64,000 nucleotides of DNA from an uncultured Bacteroidota bacterium. Its GTDB lineage: Bacteria > Bacteroidota > Bacteroidia > Flavobacteriales > Flavobacteriaceae. The DNA lies in the NCBI GenBank assembly GCA_902561795.1, contig CACERG010000007.1:1-64000 (forward strand). The letters run 5' to 3'. The notes below the pieces were generated by a model, which made no database searches, was not told the origin of the DNA, and saw only the letters and a list, made by a program, of their open reading frames with translations. Below, one piece after another: positions 55,968-62,919 of this stretch. The position numbers and the translations under genes were made by a program. Each line of letters begins with the position of its first letter. Positions within the stretch are counted from its first letter, which is position 1.

Positions 55968-56624
55968 TTACTCTTCAGATTTAGTTTCACCTTCTCCACC
56001 TTCTTTAGCAGGAGTTTCTGAACTTACATCTGATTCTGCTTCTCCTTCAGCTACAAGCTCTTCTTCTTTTAATGAGGCTCTGGATGTTCTTACTTGACAA
56101 ACAACAGTGTTATCTGGGTGTAAAATAGTGTAAAATTCATTTTGAAGTTCAGAGGTGTAAAGTTTATTACCCAATTCTAAATTAGATATATCTGCAGTAA
56201 TGAAATCTGGTAAATTTTTAGGTAATGACTTTACGCGCAGTTTTCTCTTGTTGACAGATAAAACACCACCACTATTTAATACTCCTGGAGCGGCACCCTC
56301 AATTTTGACAGGTATATTCATGGAAATTTCTTTGTCATCAAAGAGTTGATAAAAATCAACGTGCAATATTTTATCTGTTAGGGGATGAAATTGTATATCT
56401 TGGAGAATTGCATTGATTTTTGTTTTTTCATCAAGTATGATTTCTACAGTATGTGCGTTTGGAGTGTATACTAGTTTGTTGAAATCAAGTTCCTGAGCAG
56501 AAAAGTGATAAGACTCACCACCTCCGTAAAGAACACAGGGAATTCTTCCAGCATTACGTAAGGCTTTGGTAGCAACCTTGCCTACGCTTTCTCTTTTAGA
56601 ACCGTTAATGGTTATTGATTTCAT
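55968..56624 (-). CDS. rplY: Ribosomal protein L25/general stress protein Ctc
   Basis: A 5S-rRNA-binding ribosomal protein of the long TL5/Ctc type (218 residues). The N-terminal L25 domain (about 1-92: [49 protein letters not shown]) is followed by the C-terminal beta domain (about 95-180: [31 protein letters not shown]) and an acidic Glu-rich tail. It is 14 nt downstream of prs, in the conserved prs-rplY-pth order. Confidence 0.97.
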   Translation of the reverse strand: MKSITINGSKRESVGKVATKALRNAGRIPCVLYGGGESYHFSAQELDFNKLVYTPNAHTVEIILDEKTKINAILQDIQFHPLTDKILHVDFYQLFDDKEISMNIPVKIEGAAPGVLNSGGVLSVNKRKLRVKSLPKNLPDFITADISNLELGNKLYTSELQNEFYTILHPDNTVVCQVRTSRASLKEEELVAEGEAESDVSSETPAKEGGEGETKSEE

Positions 56625-56638
56625 TATATATTATTTTA

Positions 56639-57574
56639 TTACATTATAAATTTTGAACTTATCGACTTATTGAAATGCAAATTGTGCATTACTTCAGCAA
56701 ATAATGGGGCGCAAGATAATACTTTTACTTTATTGTGACTAATTCTTGGGGGTATAGAATCAGTTACTATTAACTCTTCAAGTTCAGATTTTTCAATTTT
56801 ATCATAAGCGTCTCCCGAAAGAAGAGCATGAGTACATATCGCTCTAACTGAAATAGCTCCTCGCTCTTTCATAAGTGTAGCTGCTTTAGTCAGTGTTCCA
56901 GCTGTATCTACCATATCATCAACCAAAATCACGTTTTTGTCTTTTACATTACCGATAAGTTCCATATGTGAAACTTTATTGGCTTTTTCTCTTTGTTTGT
57001 AACAAATTACTACTTCGCTTGATAAATATTTAGAGTAGGCATATGCTCTTTTTGAACCACCCATATCTGGAGAGGCAATTGTAAGATTTGATAATTTTAT
57101 AGACTCTATATGTGGCAGAAAAATCGTAGAAGCAAATAAATGATCAACTGGTTTTTCGAAAAATCCCTGTATTTGATCAGCATGTAAGTCCATTGTAATT
57201 ATTCGGGTAGCACCAGCAGTTTCTAGCAGCTTTGCAATTAATTTTGCCCCTATAGGAACTCTAGGTTTATCTTTTCGGTCCTGCCTAGCCCAGCCGAAAT
57301 ATGGCATGACAGCTGTTATGTGTCTTGCTGAAGCTCTTTTAGCAGCATCTAACATTAATAGCATTTCCATTAAATTATCAGAAGTAGGCTGTGTGGATCC
57401 TATAATAAATATTCTTGCTCCACGCACCGACTCTTCAAATGAAGGTTGAAATTCACCATCACTATATCTTGAGAAATTTACTTTCCCCACAGGTATTCCA
57501 AAATGGTCTGAGATTTTTGAAGCAAGTAGCTTACTTTGATTACATGCAAAGATCTTAGCTGGAGTTTTCATCAA
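56639..57574 (-). CDS. prs: Ribose-phosphate pyrophosphokinase
   Basis: Makes PRPP from ribose 5-phosphate and ATP for nucleotide, histidine and tryptophan synthesis. The 311-residue product shows FSRYSDGEFQPSFEESVRG, PYFGWARQDRKDKPR, the metal-binding DLHADQIQGFF and the PRPP loop VILVDDMVDTAGTLTKA. Two adjacent ATGs (57574, 57571) are possible starts. A TAAATTTG -7 box lies just upstream. Confidence 0.97.
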   Translation of the reverse strand: MMKTPAKIFACNQSKLLASKISDHFGIPVGKVNFSRYSDGEFQPSFEESVRGARIFIIGSTQPTSDNLMEMLLMLDAAKRASARHITAVMPYFGWARQDRKDKPRVPIGAKLIAKLLETAGATRIITMDLHADQIQGFFEKPVDHLFASTIFLPHIESIKLSNLTIASPDMGGSKRAYAYSKYLSSEVVICYKQREKANKVSHMELIGNVKDKNVILVDDMVDTAGTLTKAATLMKERGAISVRAICTHALLSGDAYDKIEKSELEELIVTDSIPPRISHNKVKVLSCAPLFAEVMHNLHFNKSISSKFIM

Positions 57575-57587
57575 AATGAATATAATG

Positions 57588-57595
57588 CAAATTTA
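57588..57595 (-). promoter_or_regulatory. Predicted -7 box upstream of prs
   Basis: On the minus strand TAAATTTG matches TAnnTTTG exactly and ends 13 nt before the prs ATG, giving a leader of about 7 nt. No well-spaced TTG is found. Confidence 0.4.
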
Positions 57596-57676
57596 AAAAT
57601 AAATTTTTCTGGGAGTAGTTTTTAAAACAAAACCTAAAAAAATATTTTACTATTTTTAAAAATTCTCTCAACATAT

Positions 57677-57758
57677 GCCTCGGTGGCGGAACTGGTAGAC
57701 GCGCTGGATTCAAAATCCAGTTCTTTCGGGAGTGTGGGTTCGATTCCCACCCGAGGTA
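57677..57758 (+). tRNA. tRNA-Leu (anticodon CAA)
   Basis: An 82-nt class II tRNA. The acceptor stem GCCTCGG pairs with CCGAGGT (G1-U72 wobble as in other Bacteroidota tRNA-Leu). The D-arm is TGGCGGAACTGGTAGACGC, and the anticodon stem CTGGA/TCCAG encloses loop TTCAAAA with anticodon CAA at 57711-57713. An extended variable arm and the T-arm GTGGG-TTCGATT-CCCAC follow. It decodes UUG. The CCA tail is not fully encoded (ACA follows). It stands alone between prs and the zincin lipoprotein gene. Confidence 0.96.
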
Positions 57759-57803
57759 CAATAAACGAAATTAATTTAAAACCATAAGTTTAATTAATTC
57801 TAA

Positions 57804-57825
57804 AATGTAATTATCAATTTACATT
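57804..57825 (+). promoter_or_regulatory. Short inverted repeat directly before the zincin lipoprotein start
   Basis: AATGTAA (57804-57810) pairs with TTACATT (57819-57825), 7 bp with an 8-nt loop, ending 4 nt before the ATG at 57830. It could affect ribosome access or simply reflect AT-rich sequence. Low confidence. Confidence 0.25.
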
Positions 57826-57829
57826 GAAT

Positions 57830-59440
57830 ATGGATAGATCTTTACTATTATTTTTTTTGTGTTGTATTCAATTTTTTTCTTGCAAGAAGACATTGCATAA
57901 AAAACTTACTCCCAATGTTGTTATTATCCAGCCAATCATAACACAATCTGATATTGGCGATGAGCCATCAAAAATAAATTTATCAAATAGGTTAGTCAAT
58001 AGAGCATATTCTAAATTAGATTTAGACTTTCATTATCTAGAACCAATTTATTTTAATAATACAAATGCTAGAGATGGAAAAATCAATCTAGACAGTATAG
58101 TTTCAATTGCAACAGAAGAAAAAATTCTGAAAGGTCAAGGTGATATTATTAACATGTTTTTTGTAAATGCTATTGATGGAAATAAGGGCCCAACTGGACG
58201 AGGAATGATGAATGGAAACCTTGTATTCATTACTCTTGGTGATGAAAGTAAGTACAAGGGGTTAGAAAAAAAGTATGTTGAAGCTTTTGTTGTAGCTCAC
58301 GAAATAGGTCACAATTTGGGGCTAAAGCATGCTTTAGATGATCCTTATGTAAATGACTCTTTGCCAAATATTCAAGGTGAGGGAGATTTTGAAGATAGAA
58401 TTGATCCAAAATTTAGTCTTAATCATTATCAAATGGAACAGATCAAAAAAAGTCCTCTTTTTCATTCAAGAATAAATTTTTTAAGTACAATTCAAGCCAA
58501 AAAAGCGATATTAGATGAAACTTTTGAGCCGTATTTTTCAAAACTTCAGGCCCGAGAGATTACCACTTTTGTTCAGCAACAATCTCCAATAAAGATTGAT
58601 TCAGCACGAAAATTTGCAAGAGAAAAATTTTCTTCAGCCGTAATGGAGTTTAGTGAAAAAGAAAAAAGTATATTATCATTTGTTGTTGAGAAAACAAATG
58701 ATTGGTTAATAAAAAATAAAATAAATCTTATGGCCCGTCAGCCTTGGAGATTTATTAAAATTCAAAATTGGCTTTGTGGTGGATTTGCCCACACTAGAGG
58801 AACTTACATTATTTTAAGTCAAGCCTATCTTGATAAGCTTTCTATTAATTGGAGTGAAAAGATGGATAAGAATAATGAAGTAAAATTAGTAACTTCCTTA
58901 GGCAGCTTATTGGTTCACGAACAAATGCATTCTCTTCAAAGAACCTTCAAAACTAAATTTGATAAGCTTTATTCAGAAAAATGGAAATTTGTAAATCAAA
59001 AAGTAAAGGTTGAGAATGAAATAACACGAAATCAAGTTTCAAATCCAGATGCACCTCTAGCTGAGTGGTTGATTCAAGACCCTCAAAATGAAAATAAGTT
59101 TTTCTGGTTAAGAACACTTTTAAAAAAAAATATTGAGATACCGAAAATGGGTAGAGATTTTATAGATTTGGCTTTCCATGTTGAAGAGAAATATGGGGAA
59201 TACGTTGTTTTAAAATCTGAAAATAAATTAGTAAATCAGCCTTTACAAGAATTGTCATTTTATACTAAGTCATATCCTGTGTCAAGAGGTCTCGACCACC
59301 CTAATGAAATTTCTGCATATATGTTTTCAGAATTTTTTAAGTCAAAATATAATTCTAGAGAACCTTTTCAAGAAACAAATGAGAGCTCAAAAAAAAATAC
59401 TAGATTATTTATTGAATGGATTAAGACTGATATGAAATAG
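57830..59440 (+). CDS. Lipoprotein with two zinc-protease-like motifs
   Basis: A 536-residue predicted lipoprotein (lipobox FFSC, mature start CKKTLHKKL) when started at ATG 57830. The first half holds a metzincin-type motif HEIGHNLGLKH (H157, E158, H161, H167), like archaemetzincin- or matrixin-type proteases. The second half carries an independent HEQMH (H363-H367) preceded by LGSLLVHEQMHSLQRTF and followed by a domain rich in aromatic and charged residues (about 400-520). I do not recognise the whole as a named family. Whether both sites are catalytic is unknown. The gene converges with the RidA-like gene (10-nt gap). Confidence 0.82.
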   Translation: MDRSLLLFFLCCIQFFSCKKTLHKKLTPNVVIIQPIITQSDIGDEPSKINLSNRLVNRAYSKLDLDFHYLEPIYFNNTNARDGKINLDSIVSIATEEKILKGQGDIINMFFVNAIDGNKGPTGRGMMNGNLVFITLGDESKYKGLEKKYVEAFVVAHEIGHNLGLKHALDDPYVNDSLPNIQGEGDFEDRIDPKFSLNHYQMEQIKKSPLFHSRINFLSTIQAKKAILDETFEPYFSKLQAREITTFVQQQSPIKIDSARKFAREKFSSAVMEFSEKEKSILSFVVEKTNDWLIKNKINLMARQPWRFIKIQNWLCGGFAHTRGTYIILSQAYLDKLSINWSEKMDKNNEVKLVTSLGSLLVHEQMHSLQRTFKTKFDKLYSEKWKFVNQKVKVENEITRNQVSNPDAPLAEWLIQDPQNENKFFWLRTLLKKNIEIPKMGRDFIDLAFHVEEKYGEYVVLKSENKLVNQPLQELSFYTKSYPVSRGLDHPNEISAYMFSEFFKSKYNSREPFQETNESSKKNTRLFIEWIKTDMK

Positions 59441-59450
59441 CTATTAAGAT

Positions 59451-59999
59451 TTATTCAACTTCAACAATAAGTTCAATTTCTACTGCAATTCCCAGAGGAA
59501 GTGCAGCCATCCCTACAGCAGAACGAGCATGTTTACCTCGGTCACCAAAAACTTCAACCATTAAGTCTGAAAAACCATTTATAACTTTAGGCTGATCTTT
59601 AAATTCTGTAGTAGAGTTTACCATCCCCAAAACTTTAACGATCCTTTTGACTCTATTTAAATTTCCAAGTTCATATTTTAAAGTAGCAATATGGTTTACT
59701 CCAGTTAGCCATGCTGCTTGATATCCATCTTCTATAGTTAATTCTTTACCTAATTTACCAGTAATATATGAGCCATCTGCTTTTTTTGGACCGCTACCGG
59801 ACAGAAATAATAAGTTTCCTGATTTTACAACTCTAACATAATTTGCTGCTGGAGGTGATACCTCAGGTATTTTTATACCTAATTGCTCTAATCTTTTTTC
59901 AGGATTATATTCTAAATTATTATCTCTTTGGTTATTGCTTTGATTTTGTTCACAGCAAAAAAATAATAGTGAAAAAATCACAAGATTTCTTAAATTCAT
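59451..59999 (-). CDS. Lipoprotein-anchored RidA/YjgF-family protein
   Basis: ATG at 59999 gives 182 residues with a lipoprotein signal (LVIFSLLFFCCEQ) and a roughly 30-residue Asn/Gln-rich spacer, followed by a full RidA domain: YVRVVKSGNLLFLSGSGP, the helix ATLKYELGNLNRVKRIVKV, and the conserved-Arg C-terminus HARSAVGMAALPLGIAVEIELIVEV. Cytosolic RidA deaminates reactive enamine/imine intermediates. An exported version is unusual and its substrate is unknown. A start 8 codons upstream is possible but gives a weaker leader. Divergent from the gamma-glutamyltransferase gene. Confidence 0.85.
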   Translation of the reverse strand: MNLRNLVIFSLLFFCCEQNQSNNQRDNNLEYNPEKRLEQLGIKIPEVSPPAANYVRVVKSGNLLFLSGSGPKKADGSYITGKLGKELTIEDGYQAAWLTGVNHIATLKYELGNLNRVKRIVKVLGMVNSTTEFKDQPKVINGFSDLMVEVFGDRGKHARSAVGMAALPLGIAVEIELIVEVE

Positions 60000-60108
60000 A
60001 TATGGTAATCTAGATATTCGCAATTTACAAATTCAATTAGATTTTTTATGAATTACACTTTTACTTTATAGAATATATATTTTCGCTAATTGACAAAACA
60101 ATTAATCA

Positions 60109-61707
60109 ATGAAAAATTTTATTTTAAGATCATTATTACTATTGTTTATAGTATCATCTTCCTGTTCTAAGGAAAATAAAAATGTTATAACTAATAGTTC
60201 AATATCCGCAGCACATCCCCTAGCATCTCAAGCTGGAAAGAAAATGTATGAACAAAATGGGAATGCCTTTGATGCTGCAGTTGCAGCTAGTTTCACTTTG
60301 GCTGTAGTAGAGCCAAGCATGAGTGGTATTGGCGGTCGTCTTCAAGCTATATATAGAAACTCATCTGGTAAAATAGGAGGAGTAGATGCTTCAACTCAAG
60401 TTCCTATGAATTACAAAAAAATGAATAAAAAATACAGTTATGGATATAAAACTATTGGAATACCTGGAGTTGTGGCAGGTCTATTAAAACTTCATGAAAG
60501 TTATGGATCCTTATCTCTTAAAAAGGTTATGGCCCCAGCAATTGAATTTGCTGAAAAAGGTTTCAGAATTCTTCCTCTTGAGTCAGAGAGACAGAAAAGT
60601 GTAAAAAAATATCTTCTCGAATTTGAGGGGTCTAAATTCCATTTTTTAAATTCTAACGGTAATTCTTTTAAATCTGGAGATTTAGTAATACAAATGGATC
60701 TAGCGAAGACTTTAAAAAAAATAGCAAATGAGGGGAAAAAAGGATTTTATGAGGGTGAAGTCGCAAGAAAAATTGTTAGTGATATTCAATCCAATGGTGG
60801 CATTCTAACAATAGAAGATTTAAAAAATTACAATGCACTAGATTCAAAAGTTGTAAATGGATTTTTCAATGGAAATGATATTTTTTCTTTAAATCTTCCC
60901 TCATTTGGTGCAATAACCATTCAAATCTTACAGATTATAGATAACTTAAACCTTTCTAATTCTGAGAATGAATGGGCATTACAATTTGATAAGGTTACCT
61001 CACTAGCATACAAGTATAGAGATTTTCAAGATAATTTAGATTCACTCTCAAAAATCTTAAGTTATGATGAAGCAAAAATTTGGGCAAAAAAAATTGAAAA
61101 TAACCAAATTAATATAGTTAAAAATACAGATGTGAAAACACCTTACTCATGGATAGCAGACGGTCACACAACACATCTTACTACTGCAGATAAAATGGGT
61201 AATGTGGTAAGTCTAACCCAGACCATTGGACCGACAATGGGATCAAAAGTAGCCACAAAAGGTCTTGGATTTTTGTATGCAGTAAGCCTAGGAGGTTACT
61301 TAGGAGAATACAAACCAGGGGATCGTTCCAACTCACATATTTCGCCAACATTATTTATGAAAAACGGAAAAGTTCAACTTGCACTTGGCGCTGCTGGAGG
61401 TAGTAGAATTCCTACAGCAATCACACAAGTTGCTCATAGATATTTGTCTCAAAAAAAAGACTTGAATACATCTCTTATGCTTCCGAGAATTTATCCATAC
61501 GAAGATTCGCTTTGGATAGAAGATCATGATGAGGTAAAGTCTTTAAATGCGGACCTAGATCAAAATGAATATCCTGTCAAACTAGTTGATGAGAAAGCTA
61601 GATTTGGAAGGGTACATGCCATTTCCTATGATTCTATATCAAATTCATGGTTTGGTTCTGCTGACCCCGACTGGGAGGGAACAGTAGAGTATCACACTGA
61701 TAAATAA
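60109..61707 (+). CDS. Gamma-glutamyltransferase-family lipoprotein
   Basis: A 532-residue Ntn-hydrolase of the GGT family, which cleaves gamma-glutamyl bonds such as in glutathione. It has a lipoprotein leader (FIVSSSC, mature CSKENK), large-subunit motifs (NAFDAAVAASFTLAVVEPSMSGIGG), and the autoprocessing nucleophile in DGHTTHLTTAD (T354, first Thr of TTH). The small subunit then carries GPTMGSK and the NSHISPTLFMKNGKVQLALGAAGGSRIPTAI stretch. Self-cleavage before T354 is expected by homology. A TATATTTT box (60076-60083) lies upstream, 26 nt before the start. Localised periplasmic or outer-membrane-anchored. Confidence 0.92.
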   Translation: MKNFILRSLLLLFIVSSSCSKENKNVITNSSISAAHPLASQAGKKMYEQNGNAFDAAVAASFTLAVVEPSMSGIGGRLQAIYRNSSGKIGGVDASTQVPMNYKKMNKKYSYGYKTIGIPGVVAGLLKLHESYGSLSLKKVMAPAIEFAEKGFRILPLESERQKSVKKYLLEFEGSKFHFLNSNGNSFKSGDLVIQMDLAKTLKKIANEGKKGFYEGEVARKIVSDIQSNGGILTIEDLKNYNALDSKVVNGFFNGNDIFSLNLPSFGAITIQILQIIDNLNLSNSENEWALQFDKVTSLAYKYRDFQDNLDSLSKILSYDEAKIWAKKIENNQINIVKNTDVKTPYSWIADGHTTHLTTADKMGNVVSLTQTIGPTMGSKVATKGLGFLYAVSLGGYLGEYKPGDRSNSHISPTLFMKNGKVQLALGAAGGSRIPTAITQVAHRYLSQKKDLNTSLMLPRIYPYEDSLWIEDHDEVKSLNADLDQNEYPVKLVDEKARFGRVHAISYDSISNSWFGSADPDWEGTVEYHTDK

Positions 61708-61715
61708 ATCTTAAT

Positions 61716-62765
61716 CTATGATTCTAAAGCATCCTTACAGTAATCAACACACTTTCTAATTTCATTAATTATAGTAGAATTTTCTGGCGTCTTATACTCA
61801 TATTCTATGGTAGCTGGGAATGAATATTTTTGATCTCTCATTAATTGTAATGCTTCAACTATTGGAGTGTCTCCCATCCCAAAAGGCATATTATCTTGTC
61901 CATTAGCAAGACTCTTGCGGTCTTTGGTATGCATACTATATATTTTTTTGTTCATATTAGATAAAAATTCCAATCCATCTGTGTTTCCAGCAGCTATATA
62001 GTGACCCAAGTCTGGATTCATAACATTATTATCTGATTGTTTAAGTGCAGTATCCCACCATTTTGCATGCTGCTGAGTATGACCGTGGTAAGCAACTTTA
62101 ATATTATTTTTCTCAGCTAATTTTCCAAGTCTTAGTGTGTGTTCTGGATCTTCAGGTAATTCAAGAGTAACATGACTTGCTCCAAGAACTTTTCCTGCTT
62201 TCATCGCATAGTTTATATCAGCATCTGAATTTTTTTTACCCAGTAAATAGTCAGGTTTAAATGCATAAATTTCAACACCGGCATCGTTAAACATTTTACG
62301 GAGCTTTAAAAAATTATTTGGATTTCTATTTTTCCCCCAATTTGCAGCCTCTTTTTCGTAGGATTTCTGTTGTTGTTTTAAGTCAGCTAATTGTTTCTTT
62401 TCATCTCGAGATATTTCTTTTTTTCTATCTAATCTCATTAGCCTGTAGAAAGTCCTTCTATCAATTTTATATTCTGGTCTACCGATAAAGTTTTCAGCTA
62501 CACCACCCATCAACTCAATTGCATTTATGCCACAATCTAAAATATATTGGAGCGTGGCTTCTGCACTTTGATCTTCCATTTCTCTGAAGGAATATGTAAT
62601 TACTCCTATTTGTATTCCATTAATTTTTGAATTTGGTTTCAGTAAGTTTGGTATGTAAGCTGGTGCTCCCCACAACTTATTTGTCCCTATGCTAAGTCCT
62701 ACTGCAGCGATTCCAGTATTTTTAAAAAATTCGCGTCTGTTTAAATTTGATTTTTTTAGTTCCAT
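61716..62765 (-). CDS. Tat-exported TIM-barrel sugar phosphate isomerase/epimerase-like protein
   Basis: A 349-residue xylose-isomerase-like TIM-barrel protein with an N-terminal Tat signal (R10-R11 in NRREFF, followed by TGIAAVGLSIG and GAPAY). Metal-ligand candidates appear in order: HVTLELPED, VAYHGHTQ, NPDLGHYIAAG, SMHTKDRK, and ATIEYEY. Residues about 95-150 form a Lys/Glu-rich helical insertion. Tat export indicates folding with a cofactor or metal before transport. Divergent from a xylulokinase gene across 154 nt. Related Bacteroidota proteins are loosely linked to keto-sugar metabolism; the substrate is not known. Confidence 0.87.
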   Translation of the reverse strand: MELKKSNLNRREFFKNTGIAAVGLSIGTNKLWGAPAYIPNLLKPNSKINGIQIGVITYSFREMEDQSAEATLQYILDCGINAIELMGGVAENFIGRPEYKIDRRTFYRLMRLDRKKEISRDEKKQLADLKQQQKSYEKEAANWGKNRNPNNFLKLRKMFNDAGVEIYAFKPDYLLGKKNSDADINYAMKAGKVLGASHVTLELPEDPEHTLRLGKLAEKNNIKVAYHGHTQQHAKWWDTALKQSDNNVMNPDLGHYIAAGNTDGLEFLSNMNKKIYSMHTKDRKSLANGQDNMPFGMGDTPIVEALQLMRDQKYSFPATIEYEYKTPENSTIINEIRKCVDYCKDALES

Positions 62766-62848
62766 GATTTTATCTAAAATTTATTCATCTAAATAAAATT
62801 ATGTAAATTATTTATAAAGGACAACTACATTTAAAGTCCATTATTTCA

Positions 62849-62879
62849 TTGATGCCCAAAAAAGTTTTCTTTATATTTA
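62849..62879 (+). promoter_or_regulatory. Predicted promoter of the xylulokinase gene
   Basis: TTG (62849-62851), a 20-nt spacer, and TATATTTA (62872-62879) match the TTG / TAnnTTTG consensus except for the last base. The spacer length equals that of the cox-operon promoter. The start site would fall near 62886. Confidence 0.55.
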
Positions 62880-62893
62880 ATTTGAATCAAATT
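62879..62893. promoter_or_regulatory. 15-bp perfect palindrome overlapping predicted start site (operator candidate)
   Basis: AATTTGA-A-TCAAATT (7-1-7) is perfectly symmetric. It begins at the last base of the -7 box and covers the predicted transcription start of the xylulokinase gene, the position expected for a repressor operator. The regulator is not encoded in the visible part of the window. Confidence 0.5.
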
Positions 62894-62919
62894 TTCACAA
62901 ATATTATTACGCTTGCTTA

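Noticed and set aside
57555-57761. Minus-strand open frame over the tRNA region
   Set aside because: It is antisense to tRNA-Leu(CAA) and has no coding character.
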